64,000 bases of DNA from Aedes albopictus. Taxonomy: Eukaryota > Arthropoda > Insecta > Diptera > Culicidae. Shown here in pieces: positions 31,850-43,624 of this stretch. Below the pieces are notes generated by a model. The model saw only the letters and a program-made list of their open reading frames with translations, ran no database searches and was not told where the DNA came from. Where the stretch lies: NCBI RefSeq assembly GCF_035046485.1, contig NC_085138.1, forward strand, positions 95,885,779 to 95,949,778, in the 5' to 3' direction. Numbering within the stretch: position 1 is the stretch's first letter; each line of letters starts with the position of its first letter. The translations under genes were made by a program, and so were the position numbers.

Positions 31850-32575
31850 GATCATGTCCATTTAGAAAATTTACTGGACATGATATTTAGATTACATATC
31901 GTAGCTTTGTATAATTAAAGAAGTTACCATTACACGCGTAGACTTTAGGATCTAAACTTATGAACAGTTTGTATGACCTTGGCTATCTCGACTGATCTGA
32001 TACTGTCTATTAAACTTTCAGAAGACTTACTGGACACGATAGAATACAAATCGTAAATTTGTGTAAGGAAAGAAGTTACTGTTACACCCGCAGACTTTAG
32101 GATTTCAACTCAAGAACAGTTTGGATGACCTCAGATATCCTGACTGATCTACTGTTAATTGAATTTTCAGAAGACTTACTAAACATAAAAGAATCGTAGC
32201 TTTATATGATATGATGGCTTCAGGATCTATTCTCAAAAATAATGTTGATGACCTAGGATATTCCGTCTGACTTGATACTGTCTGTTGAACTTTCAAGAGA
32301 CTTACTGGACATGATACATTACAAATCGTAGCTTTGTATAATGAAAGAAGTTACCGTTACATCCGTAGACTTCAGGATCTGAACTCAAGAACAGTTTGGA
32401 TGACCTAGGATATCTCGACCAACCTGATACTGTCTTTTGAACTTCCAGACGACTTACTGGACATGACAGATTACAAATCGTAGCTTTGTATAATGAAAGA
32501 AGTTACCGTTACATGCGTAGACTTAAGGATCTAAACTCAAGAACAATTTGGATCACCTAGGATATCCAGGAAATA
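31850..32575 (+). repeat. ~152-bp satellite, five units
   Basis: TTACTGGACATGA-like markers at about 31871, 32028, 32176, 32302 and 32454 are 157, 148, 126 and 152 bases apart; the third unit is shortened. Conserved words are CAAATCGTAGCTTTGTATAA, GAAAGAAGTTACCGTTACA and AACTCAAGAACAGTTTGGAT. The last two units are the most alike. Confidence 0.85.
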
Positions 32576-34490
32576 AATCCGGCTTTAAAGGGTTAAACTC
32601 GTTAACAAATCGCTACATGGGAACTCGCGCCGCTTTGTTCTCAATTATTCTACAGCAAAACTACACACTTGTTCAACGATCAACATTATCCGAGATAATC
32701 CCATTACAAATGAATCGGTGTCACTCGAAGCAATCCAAACAGCCTTCACTAGCGTGCGGTGCGCATAGAACACCTCTCATCAGATGATGATTATTACCCT
32801 TCGCGCGAGTTGTTTGCCACGTAACACTTAACCTGATAAGAAATCTCGCCTCGTATGTGTGTGATGACGGCGTTTCCGCCGTTGGTACTCTAGGACTATA
32901 GTGAGCAATAACAGAGTAATGATCTATGACGAATTGCCGCTGCGCGCAGATATCTTCGGCTGACTAATTCCCCTCTAATGTATCACGATTAACAGCCAGC
33001 ACGGATGCTCTCCAGCATCCATAATACATAGATGTTTAGTCAATCTCTAGTTATCGCCTCGAGGGGCAACCTCGCACCTTTGCGCTTCATGAACCCGACT
33101 GCGCGGCGTTCACTACTAGCTAACGGGCCTCCGACCAACCAACCAAGTCGTCGTCGCCATCGTCAGCTCAGGAGAGGATAATTACAAAAATAAGTTGAAA
33201 TAATCAACTCTCACCTCCTCGCAAACTCACTCATCCCTCCTTCGACCGGCGCTGTGATGATTGTAGTGCGCGCGATTTCGTTTGTTGGAGGTGATGGTTG
33301 ATGGTTGCAATTAAAATGATTCGCTTGAACGGAAACGGCGCACGCTTCGCCGTGGTTTTACCAGAAACTCGAACAAGCTCCCTTTAATATGATTTTACTT
33401 TATAGCACACCATAGCGGCAGATAATTCGAGTGAGGGGGGCACTTGAGATTAGTTTGAAGAGTTTCTCTTCTGGTCTGGGATTGAAACTGGTTTAGAGCT
33501 GGCGTAAAAACTACTAGTGTTTTCGGCTCCGTAAAGCTGCATGGCTTCTGAGCCACACGAATTAACTATTGGATTGGTGCGAGGTGATCTTCATAAAATT
33601 AGAATCGTTATAATGCATTATTTCTTGAAACTGTATCAGACAAATAAATAGTAAGATGGAACGGTCTCACCAATGTTTTTTTTTGGTTCAGTTTGGCTTA
33701 TTGCAACATTCTTCTTTTTACCTTATCTTCGTGCAAATTTTCCTTCGGTTTATGCATCCAGGTCAACCTTGAACAAATTACAATTACACATATCGTTGAT
33801 AACAGAATCGATAAGAGATGTGCACCGTCACCGATCGAGTGTTTCGCCCTCGGCGCGAATCGATGACGGATGGACGAACGGTGACTGATGTGACGAATCC
33901 TACCGAAGCGAGGTGTGGTATATCAATAACTACAATACATACTGAAGGTGATTTCAAGCCATCGAGTTGAATTCAACTTTTTTCCATCAGGTGCGGGCGG
34001 CGCACAGGTGTTTTTTGCTCAAATCTAACGGGTGGTGGGCGCGTGTCTGCCTCCTCCTCGTATGCCGTTACTAAAAATAGTGCAGTTGCATTTGCATTCG
34101 ATTTGGCATTACCCGACGACGACGACGACGACGTCGAATCTGGATCGTGAGAAATGCACTCCAAACCCACGCGTGGCGGCGCCGGCCGGCGGTGGTTTCG
34201 AATGTCGGCGGCGAATGGGTTCTAGAAATATATTTATTCATTGGAGTTCTAGCTAGCCCACTACTGGACACTAGAGGATGGATGCTTCAATCGAAATCAA
34301 CGGAGACTTCTCGTCTGATTGTAGGTAAACAAATTTTCACACTCAATTAATGTCGATAACGATAGAGTTTGGTAGATTGAGTAGGCAGTTTGGTCAGGTA
34401 GGTTGAGTTGGATTACAGTCAGTGCTTGGAAAAATCGTTTTCGATTCATGACCGAACAGTCTTGAAATCATAAACATTATCGTTTCATGA
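32576..34490. other. Unclassified, GC-richer unique sequence
   Basis: Near 32580 is a lone CCGGCTTTAAAGGGTTAA resembling one end of the 44401 element. CG-rich stretches lie at 32750-33370 and 33800-34230, with a (GAC)n run at about 34116-34133. ORFs on both strands are short and domain-free. No transposon body recognised, so promoter, enhancer or untranslated exon is possible. Confidence 0.35.
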
Positions 34491-34649
34491 TCACGGTGTG
34501 CCAAAAACCGTTATTAACAAATAAAAATGTCCACCCAAATGGCACCCGGCATTCAAAAGATATAGTATTCTAGTATCTCCTCTGAAAATTTGAAAATGTT
34601 TCATCGAGGGAAACTAAAGTTTTTGTGATTTGAAGATTTTGAGTCATTT

Positions 34650-34841
34650 CTATAGGGTAGAGACTGTATATATAGAGACATGCAAAGACGACTTCTTTTG
34701 ATTGTTGTATTTCTTCTTCGCCAGACTTTGTTTTCAGAATTTTGCTGGCGTGCTCGATAGGTAGCCGATTTGACAGTTCGATAGGTAGATTTGGTTTCAC
34801 TCTTTGCGGGACTGTGTTATAAACAGACTGTACTATAGGGT
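34650..34841. mobile_element. 174-bp insertion with 9-bp duplication
   Basis: CTATAGGGT at 34650-34658 is repeated at 34833-34841. The opposite arm has a single ACCCTATAG at 37543-37551, so the 174 bases between are an insertion. Ends are AGAGACTGTATATATAG and AAACAGACTGTA, with no clear TIR. An 8-9 bp duplication would suit hAT or Mutator-type elements or a SINE; the type is unknown. Confidence 0.8.
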
Positions 34842-35033
34842 TTTCTTATTTGGGTAAATATGCGCGCACGGTGTGCCTGAAACCGCTCTTAACAAATAAA
34901 AATAAACACAATATTGACACCCGCCATTTGAAAGATATACGATTATAGCATCACCTCCGAAAATTTGAAAATGTTTTATGGATGGAAACCAAAGTTTTTA
35001 CTGTTTGAAGATTTTCCTCTATTTTCATAGAAT

Positions 35034-35246
35034 TACAGTCAGGGTCCGTTATACACGGTGCCACCCACTTTACGCCAACAGCAATTCCTCTGTTGTCATT
35101 CAACCAATTCCGTTCATTTTTGGAAGGTAGTTAGCTTACGATATGCCGCAACTATACAAAAAATGAGCTCAATCGGATGTAAGGCAACCGAAAAATTGCG
35201 GTGGGCGTAGAGTACCACCCATCGTGTATAACGAATCCTGACTGTA
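35034..35246. mobile_element. 209-bp Tc1/mariner-type MITE
   Basis: TA duplicated at 35034-35035 and 35245-35246 around CAGTCAGGGTCCGTTATACA and its near complement. The opposite arm retains the empty site (GAATTAGC in reverse, TA at 37349-37350). Confidence 0.9.
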
Positions 35247-35320
35247 GCTCGTACATCGGTCAATCGGTGCTTTTCATATCATAAACAAATAATATCACTG
35301 CTCGACAAAATTTTAAAAAA

Positions 35321-35527
35321 GTTCGGATTATGGGATGAGAAAAAAGAACAGGGTTTTGAAACCCTAGAAGTGTCATAGTGAAAGAATTTTCGATAAATAT
35401 TGAAACGGGACTTCACAGTATATGAGCAAAGTATGAATTGAGAACATGGGGTGTTCAATTGATATACGTATTGGGGTTTCTAGGGTCCCAAACCCCTATT
35501 CTTTTTTTCTCATCTCATAATGCGAAC
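35321..35527. mobile_element. 207-bp TIR element
   Basis: GTTCGGATTATGGGATGAGA and the complement of the right end (GTTCGCATTATGAGATGAGA) form arms of about 50 bp that continue through AAAAAAGAACAGGG and ACCCTAGAA. Confidence 0.8.
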
Positions 35528-36210
35528 TAGTGTTGAACGGTGTAATGAGTTTCACAAATTCGAAAAGTACAATATTCAAACTACTTCTCTGAAAATTTAA
35601 CAACATTTCATTGAGAGGAATGTAAATTACCGTGGTTTGAGAAGCTTATTATTATTCTACCTGCTATTCGAATACAAATAACAATGTGACACGCCGTGAG
35701 CGTTTATTACATAATCTTTCTAAGAGTATGGCCACCTTTTTTTAAGCATGTGATATGTTGATATCTTCCCGGTGAACTTGAAAACGTTTCATGGTGAAAC
35801 GAAAGTAAAAGTGAATTCACAGCCCAAGGTTTCGGTATTCCTAGGAGTTTTTGTAAATCGTTGGTATAATGTTTCAGATATTGAAGATCTAAAAGTAAAT
35901 CTAAATGCTAATCGTTTTCCTAGCAAGCTTTTATACCGACGTGTTTTCCGTGAATTTGGAAATATTTCATTTGAATGATCATCAGTAACAACAATTTTAA
36001 GCTTTGATTCCATTTTCATTAAGAATATGCAAACTATCGCTTTGTCTATAGACATGTTAAAAACACCTATTTAGTTTTGTGACAGTATCGCAAAAAATGG
36101 GATATAAAATCATAGTTTTAGATGAGTTACAAAATATATATATTCATTGCGAGGAATGATTAACATGTGAAATTGAAATAATATTCTATGAAGTTACTAC
36201 ATATTAAATA

Positions 36211-37162
36211 TAAAGCCTGTATCCGCAATAATCGGGACACAGAAGTATGGGGGTAACTCTGTACTGAATCAATAAAAATTGATCAAAAATTAACTGAGAA
36301 CTCTTTGATGTATGTTTATTATTTGTGCAAAATTTCATTAAAATCGATGCATTACTTTTAACTGTGGATGAGAAACAAACAGACGTGGTTTTTAAGATTT
36401 TGTACAATCATCACCAATTTTCATTCGCATACTAGATGGTTCTGTTCCGCTGCAATTCAAAGTTCTGTGAGGATAATTATGAAATTTCGTGAGCAGTTAT
36501 GATACTTATAGAGACACTTGCTTGCAAAATTTTATCAACTTTTATCGATTGGATTGAAAGACACTGGTGTTGATAGGGGAAAGTGTTAGTGAAAATGTTT
36601 CATGTTTTTCATGTGTGATGTTTGCCCATTCATAACTTTTGAATGCCTCTGCCAATTTTCATGAAATTTTCACAGAAGGTAGTTGATTATGTGTATATTA
36701 TTCCTGCAAAATTTGGTGATTATTGGTGTAGTACTTTCAACAATACAATCGAAACAATAAGAGGTGCTCACTAATTATTGTCTGAGGGGCTAAAATCACG
36801 GTTAGCCCCAATATATGTTTCGGCTATAAAATTGTTGATAGTGCATCGATTTTTTTGAAATTTTGCCTATTCAAGGGATGAATATTGATAGGTTTGTGTT
36901 CAAAATTTCAGCCATTTCTTTGGTCAAATTCAAAAGTTACAGCGCTGACAAGCTAAACCAGGGGTTGTACAAAATTCAATTGCTCGCGTTCTACTGTTTC
37001 ATTGCTACAACAAAAGGTACTTCACCGATTCAATTGAAATTTTGCAGGTGAAATAAACACATCTTGAGATATTATCAGGCAAAATTTGAGCAATTTCAAT
37101 GTATATATTGCAAAGTTGCAGTCATATTTCTGTGTCCCGATTATTGCGGATACAGGCTTTAC
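36211..37162. mobile_element. 952-bp element with ~32-bp perfect TIRs
   Basis: TAAAGCCTGTATCCGCAATA continues through ATCGGGACACAGA and is mirrored exactly at the right end, closing GCTTTA. TA ends and the sequence style fit Tc1/mariner. The interior has only ORFs below 70 codons, so it is non-autonomous. Confidence 0.85.
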
Positions 37163-37709
37163 TTTATCATATCTTATATTTTCAAACCACTGTAATTTGC
37201 GATCGTTTCAAAGAAATGTTGTCAAATTTTCACATAGAAGTTGTTTGAATGTTGTATCTTTGGAATGGTGTTTGTGAAACTTAATAAAATTTGTTTATGA
37301 TTTGAAGAGCCAATGAAACACTTTATGCCAATATTGCCATATATGAGCTAATTCTATGAAAAAATAGGAAAATCTTCAATCAGTAAAAACTTTCGATTGC
37401 ATCGACGAAACATTTTCAAATTTTCTGAGGTGATACTAAAATAGTATATCTTTCAAATGGCGGGTGTCAAAATTGTGTTTATTTTCATTTGTTAAGAGCG
37501 GTTTCAGGCACACCGTGCGCGCATATTTACCCAAATAAGAAAACCCTATAGAAATGACTCAAAATCTTCAAATCACAATAACTTTAGTTTCCCTCGATGA
37601 AACATTTTCAAATTTTCAGAGGAGATACTAGAATAGTATATCTTTCGAATGCCGGGTGCCATTTGGGTGGACATTTTTATTTGTTAATAACGGTTTTTGG
37701 CACACCGTG

Positions 37710-38016
37710 GATGATTATCATGAACAAATATAACCTTTTTCTTTGCCGGTAGTCATGATAGCACAAAGCGTTTTGAGCAAAAATATACTCGTTTTCAGAA
37801 ATAAAATGGCACGACATTTCGTCATTAAATCATGACTCCAAGCCATGAAACCATAGCGCTGAGTCATGAAATCATGACTATGGGACCTATAAACAAGACC
37901 CCAAATCATAAAAGCATGACTCATACAACAAATTATGCCTTCCCTAAACTTTCTGAATTTCAGAAGCACGTGTATTTGCTTTGATGGGAGTGAGATACAA
38001 TTCCAGGTTCTCGACG
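37710..38016. other. Sequence with repeated CATGACT words
   Basis: CATGACT or its complement recurs several times between 37753 and 37930. Unclassified. Confidence 0.4.
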
Positions 38017-38500
38017 TACAGGGGATAGACAAACTGATTGGGACAGGCAAAATTTTTACTTTTCAAAAAATGTTCTACTAGCTGTAACTTTTCGAAACTT
38101 GCCCATATATTCTCAAATTTTCACTGTAAGTTGATCAACTAGTTGTGTATCAGTGGACAAAATTTGGAATAGATCAGACTATTCTGCAAGAAGTTATAAA
38201 GATTCTAGAAAAAGGTAAAATTATCCGACAGTCAACTTTAAGCTGTTATATCTCCGGATTCAATGAACCGAATGCAATGGAACTTTGACAATTTATGACT
38301 TATATAATGAACTTTGAAAAACTTTTGAATTCCCTCTAATTTTCTTTAATATACATATGTTTTGAAGAAAAGTAACAACATAGCCTCCAATTAATATAAA
38401 AAGTATTGGGATGCATATTAAAAATAGAACCAATTTACTAATAAATCACAAAATAAATAAAATCGGTATAACTTTTTCTCCTGTTGATAATTTGAATTTG
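38017..38500 (-). mobile_element. Foldback element arm cut by the assembly gap
   Basis: Starts TACAGGGGATAGACAAACTG and matches the reverse of the complete element at 49056-49980, including the unique middle (GGGATGCATATTAAAAATAG). Its second arm should follow but is replaced by N from 38501. Confidence 0.85.
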
Positions 38501-39000
38501 NNNNNNNNNNNNNNNNNNNNNNNNNNNNNNNNNNNNNNNNNNNNNNNNNNNNNNNNNNNNNNNNNNNNNNNNNNNNNNNNNNNNNNNNNNNNNNNNNNNN
38601 NNNNNNNNNNNNNNNNNNNNNNNNNNNNNNNNNNNNNNNNNNNNNNNNNNNNNNNNNNNNNNNNNNNNNNNNNNNNNNNNNNNNNNNNNNNNNNNNNNNN
38701 NNNNNNNNNNNNNNNNNNNNNNNNNNNNNNNNNNNNNNNNNNNNNNNNNNNNNNNNNNNNNNNNNNNNNNNNNNNNNNNNNNNNNNNNNNNNNNNNNNNN
38801 NNNNNNNNNNNNNNNNNNNNNNNNNNNNNNNNNNNNNNNNNNNNNNNNNNNNNNNNNNNNNNNNNNNNNNNNNNNNNNNNNNNNNNNNNNNNNNNNNNNN
38901 NNNNNNNNNNNNNNNNNNNNNNNNNNNNNNNNNNNNNNNNNNNNNNNNNNNNNNNNNNNNNNNNNNNNNNNNNNNNNNNNNNNNNNNNNNNNNNNNNNNN
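38501..39000. other. Assembly gap of exactly 500 N
   Basis: A round-number run of N, so true size and content are unknown. Open frames spanning it are artefacts. Confidence 1.
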
Positions 39001-39004
39001 TTGT

Positions 39005-39405
39005 TTACACTTTCTATGGGTTGGGACATAGTGGTCCTTGCTTCAAAGGGATCTTATAATTGCTTGTAATTCTCCATATAGAACATTTTCCACGAAATTC
39101 CCTTTCCGGGAAGAGTGGACATCTGGTTATCTGGAGAGAAGTATTTCAGACGGCATCGTATGTTACACTAATGGCTGTCTTCTCGAAGGTCGAGCAGGTG
39201 CTGGATCTATTTTCGTGAGCAAAGCCTACATCAGTCTTACTCACTTGGTAGACACTGCACTGTTTTTCATGCTGAACTCTTTGATCTTATGTGCAAAGAT
39301 CAGTACTTCAGCAGCACGTAATGGGCAAAGTAATATACTTCTGTTCAGATAGCCAGGCTGCTATTAAAGCTCTTGCATCGGCCAATTTTGTCCCAGCAGG
39401 GATGT
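39005..39405 (+). pseudogene. LINE RNase H domain fragment
   Basis: The ORF at 39038-39352 reads SDGIVCYTNGCLLEGRAGAG, matching the first RNase H motif of LOA/I/R1-type LINEs, with the catalytic Asp of YTDG changed to Asn. A frameshifted FHAELFDLMC keeps the Glu motif, and 39340-39390 reads YFCSDSQAAIKALASANF, keeping the next catalytic Asp. Several frameshifts make it non-functional. In Aedes the Lian (LOA) element has such a domain; that match is from memory. The upstream RT would lie in or beyond the gap. Confidence 0.8.
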
Positions 39406-40260
39406 TACGCCGAAAATAACCATCTCTTATGCGGTGTCGTTGATTAAATGGGAATGCCAATAGTGAGGATCAATATTTTCACCCTTCACGATCATCCAAA
39501 AGTCGATCATGGATGGACCATGCACCGTACTACACCGTAGGTACGATGCACATGATACAAACTCACAGTACCTGAAGCCACCCGGGGAGAGATCTTTTGG
39601 GTTATTGGCAGACTACAGCGGTAATGGCAATAAACTTCCAGTCAATTACCAATTATAAAGTGCGCTGTTAAAACTGTTACAAATTGTAAGCCGACTGCCG
39701 AGCTAACAACTGCCGTCTTGAAGGCAGCCTACTCAATGCACTCATAGAAAACCTTTTTGGGATCTTGAAAAATAAAAACAAAATATGTTGAATAAACGTA
39801 AAAAAGCTTTAGGAATCTATGACAACAGACTTAAAATAAAATAAATTTCTGCATATCGTTCCGATCCATGCGTTTCAGCACTTCAATTACTGATGCTCTC
39901 TTTCTCGCTTGCGAATTAGAAAAAAACAATCTGATACGGTACAGAACTATAATTGTGTGTTAAAAGTTCTCTATTTAACCATTTTTACCAACAGAAATTT
40001 CTACTAAAAACTCACATTCCTCTATGCTTTGTCGCAAAAACCCTATCGCCATACCTACATGCAGACTAGTAGAGGGAGGAATATTCGATATACCAGCCTG
40101 CACTTCTAAATCACTCACTTGTTTTCGAGTGGGCCAACGACTCAAAAGCTGCGTCGGTCGTCGGATAGCGACCGGATAGAAGAAAGATGATGACGGTGGA
40201 TGCGGTGGGTGGGCGTCTAAATTATCGCTTTCGAATCGCTCGTGGAAAATAATGTGAACC
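39406..40260. other. Unclassified, possible decayed LINE 3' sequence
   Basis: CTGCCGTCTTGAAGGCAGCC (about 39713) is a short hairpin. A 95-codon reverse ORF at 39975-40262 has no domain. The first 300 bases could be the end of the LINE but no motif was readable. Confidence 0.3.
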
Positions 40261-40377
40261 ACTTTTCACCTCATCGCACACAGCACAGTTGGAGCAGTGC
40301 GGAGCGTAGCGTAGCGATCATCCGGCAACTATACACGGCTTCAGCATTTCAGCACAGCACCTTTGAAGAAGAAGGAT

Positions 40378-40388
40378 GCTATAAAAAG
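40378..40388 (+). promoter_or_regulatory. TATA-box-like motif
   Basis: GCTATAAAAAG fits the TATA consensus and follows a GC-richer stretch (40265-40375). No initiator-like TCAGT is seen about 30 bases downstream, where a CAACAACAAC run lies. Weak support. Confidence 0.2.
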
Positions 40389-40389
40389 A

Positions 40390-40789
40390 ATTGATCAACA
40401 ACAACAACAACAAAAACAGAGGGAAGTCACATGATCATACATTGGATTGAGCTACTTGAGAATATAATCTTCTAAATTAGAATTTGGATGAGATTCCTAC
40501 GAATTGCGGTGAGATATACTCTTACCGAAGTCGAAAGTGTCGGAAATAATCATCTTTGGAAGATGATTGATCTTTAATCATGAAAGATTCGAATGAAATA
40601 TTGGCAAAACATGTAAAATAACTAAAATTACAATATTTTTTTAAAGTTTTTTCCAACATTTCCAGAGAAGTTTTTTACGTTGTATTATGACCTAACTTTT
40701 TAGCAGTCTGTCGCAGGACTTTAATTGTTATAGCCCAAAAATGCTTAGAAATTCGAATCAAACATATGCTCTGTAAACGTTTCGGCCGA
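40390..40789. other. Unclassified sequence
   Basis: Contains a CAACAACAACAACAAC run at about 40399 and otherwise nothing recognised. Confidence 0.4.
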
Positions 40790-41150
40790 ATAGGAGGCAA
40801 TCAGTGAAGTACTAGATTGAAAGTAGTGAGCTGGATTTTTGTATGGTGAGATGATCAATTCTCCATTTCTGCAATGAAATCGTACAAACAGCGTAGGTTA
40901 TATGATTTATTGACTAATTTGATGCTGTTTGAGCAAAAGTTTGGATAACTGTGTTGCTGAAGTTGCAGGAAAAAATAATACAACAACACAGTTATTCAAA
41001 CTTTTGCTCAAATAGCATCAAATTAGCCAATAAATCATATAACCTACGCTGTTTGCACCATTTCATTGCAAAAATGGAGAATTGATCATCTCACCATACA
41101 AAAATCCAGCTCACTACTTTCAATCTAGTACTTCACTGATTGCCTCCTAT
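40790..41150. mobile_element. 357-bp foldback element, copy 2
   Basis: Nearly identical to 14507-14867 in both arms and of the same length (40792-41148), flanked by AT on each side. The low divergence suggests recent spread relative to most repeats here. Confidence 0.9.
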
Positions 41151-42326
41151 TGGTTTACAAATGGCTCTAATACAACTTACTCATTTTATGAAAATAATCG
41201 AAAAATTTGCAACTGTATCTATTTCTAGATACTGTGTAAAAGCATCTAAGTTACGCATATCGAGCTCGTTGTTCTTGTTCTCGATCAGACCAACCGGGAG
41301 CAGGATACACTCGATCTAAATAAGCTGTCAATTAGCGAATCATCGAGTCGGGTAACTACTATAGGGATTACACGCGACGAACGATGCCGTCGTCGATGTC
41401 TGCGGTCTGGGGGAAAGTAGATAAAATTCCTCGGCGATTGCGTGATGTACGTAAATCGTAACATGAACCATATAGCTAGCTACTCGTTGGAGAGGAAGAG
41501 CAGCAGCCGGATACTCTGCTGCAAAAAATGATCATTCATGACGGACGAGGTCGGTGTATGTATATGTGAACATCACCGGATCGATCGACATGAATGAAGG
41601 GATAGACGTTTAGAACTATACGGTTTAGCTCTAGCAACAATGTATGTATTGAGTCAGTACAGTATGGAGAGAGATGATTGAAAATTTATCATTGAACGCT
41701 ACATACGACCCCAAACGTTTAGTAATTAATATTTTTTCGGCTACGTACGCAATTAAATTTAATTAAAAATTAAATTAGATTAAAAATAGTTTAAACACCC
41801 CTGAAGAAGCCGCAATTCGAATGTCGAAACGTTGAGAAATTAAAAAAAATAAGGCAGCGTAACCACTTCAAGTACCTCGCGTATCTTACGCATCTTTTAG
41901 CACTTCTAAGGCACTGTCCACTAAGGCAGTTCAGACTTTAAACATATCAAAAATTCAAAGCTCCCATATGTTCATTGCAATCCTTGGTGCAAAACTAGAG
42001 TCCTGTCAAATTTTCAGCCATGTTGGTGGTGATTTAATGGTGGCCCAAAAGCAAAATAGGTTTGTATGGGAATAACTATGGAGAATTTTCGAAAAAGGTT
42101 CTCCACGCTGTAGTGCATTACCCACGTGGACGAAGTCATAGGTTCAAAGCCGAATTGAATTCTTTAGATCTCAATGATGAATGTTGCCGGAGACCGGAAC
42201 TTATTTCGACAATCGGGTAAAAAGTTATTAAACAAATTCTCACTCACATGCGCATCTTTATACACGATGTCCTGCAAGATGTGCAAGTGTCCACACAACG
42301 TAGAGGTCCATCCCAGACGAAACAAC
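41151..42326. other. Unclassified sequence with a GC-richer part
   Basis: 41230-41640 is GC-richer and transposon-poor. At about 41803-41838 the phrase CTGAAGAAGCCGCAATTCG is followed by AATGTCGAAACGTTG, a short motif common near 3' ends of some retroelements. No ORF of note. Confidence 0.35.
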
Positions 42327-43113
42327 TACCGTAATCCGGGGTAACATTGATCAGAATTTTCGATCTTTCCTGAATTATTCTCTTGTTGAAGCAAACGTTA
42401 CATGTTTTATGTTTTTATAACAAGTACTGACCCTCTGAGAATGTGTTAAGCTACTCGAAAACGTATTGTAAAACTTTAAAATATGTTTAAATAGGCTTTT
42501 TAAAGTAATTTTTGATTTTGTTAATTTGGGGTAACATTGATCATGTCAGTGATCAATGTTCGTTTGTGTTGAAAATACTCTTACTTACTAAATTCGGGGT
42601 CGCTGATTTCGAATATATTGTCCAAATTCTTACAAGCCTAGTACTTTTTGAGTTAATTTAGGAATAAATTCCTCCAAACCGCGAATAATGCCTAAAGGTA
42701 GGCAATAGCTAAAGGAATTGATAGACTACTTTCAATAAATCGTATATTTCATGGCAAAAGAGTGTTTTCATAAAAATTTCGTTTATTAAATCCAACTCTG
42801 GGATATCATATTGAAGTAATACAGTGATTTCGAACCTCGTATTGTATCTAGTATTCACGCCAAGCATGAATGTTTGACAATGTATCTCATTGCGTTAAGG
42901 AACACAGTTATGGAAAAATCGATTTATTTCAATGTTTATGAACTTCAATTTTCATGAATTGCATGTCATTTTATAGCTAAAGGATAGTAGACTACTACAT
43001 ACCATTCGATAGCAGAAACTGATTCAATGTAAAATGCTTGTTTGAACATTTCATGAGGCCGGTCAAGCCGATCAATGTTACCCCGCTGATCAATGATACC
43101 CCGTTTTACGGTA
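42327..43113. mobile_element. 787-bp TIR element, family B
   Basis: Left end TACCGTAATCCGGGGTAACA then TTGATC; the right end, in reverse, reads TACCGTAAAACGGGGTATCA then TTGATCAG and a second GGGGTAACATTGATC. The same word appears again inside near 42527 and, inverted, near 42555. TA ends. No ORF, so non-autonomous. Confidence 0.85.
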
Positions 43114-43124
43114 CTTAGAATCAT

Positions 43125-43258
43125 TTTTGGTCATCTCAGACAACACCCACCCCCCTCTCCTTTCGTAGACTTTAATTCATACAAAATTTTAGAAATTTTT
43201 AAGGAGCAAAGACTTTGGCCAGACCCCTTGTCCCCCCTAAGAGTCTACGACAGGGCCT
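43125..43258. mobile_element. Degraded relative of the 29912 MITE
   Basis: GGTCATCTCAGACAACACCC, GACTTTGGCCAGACCCC and AGAGTCTACG match the interior of 29912-30045, but the outer TIRs have decayed. Confidence 0.65.
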
Positions 43259-43288
43259 AAATTAATTTACAGATGAACAAACGTACGT

Positions 43289-43562
43289 AAGGGCCCTATA
43301 GCCACAGCTGTGAAGGCGTGGGTCTTCAGAAGAATACCATGCTAAGGGTGAAGGGTTGGATTCCCGATCGGTCAAGGAACTTTTCGTAATTGAAAATTCC
43401 TTGACTCATTTGATTACGTATCTCCGTGCCTGTTACACACTGGTCAAAATGGTCATTAGTAGAGGAAGTTCTCAGTTAATAGCTGTGGAAGGGATCATAG
43501 AGCACTAAGCTGAGTATCAGGCTTTGTCCCAGTTGGGACAAAACACTAAGAAGAAAAAGAAT
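43289..43562 (+). mobile_element. SINE family B
   Basis: Head AAGGGCCCTATAGCCACAGC, B-box-like GGGTTGGATTCCCGATCGG, body (CCTTGACTCATTTGATTACG, GTCATTAGTAGAGGAAGTTC, CACTAAGCTGAGTATCAGGC) and an AAGAAGAAAAAG tail. The head is diverged compared with 29055-29335. Confidence 0.85.
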
Positions 43563-43624
43563 ATCCTTCTAACCCACCATAATCTTAAAATCAGCCAAAG
43601 AACTTAACTTAATTGAAATTCTGT

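Larger units (their letters stand above)
34492..37709. mobile_element. 3.2-kb long-inverted-repeat composite with four internal insertions
   Basis: The outer ends CACGGTGTGCCAAAAACCGT (34492) and its complement (to 37709) begin arms that can be followed for about 400 bases each. Each arm holds two diverged subunits that both start CACGGTGTGCC, the inner one at about 34869 and 37515. The left arm carries insertions at 34650-34841, 35034-35246 and 35321-35527 that the right arm lacks; the centre carries 36211-37162. No transposase ORF is recognisable. Confidence 0.8.

Noticed and set aside
38411..39031. Two ORFs of about 205 codons
   Set aside because: They are open only because 500 N contain no stop codons.
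41803..41838. Hammerhead ribozyme or Penelope-type terminus
   Set aside because: CTGAAGA...GTCGAAAC resembles the pattern loosely, but the conserved CTGATGA core is not present and stems could not be drawn.
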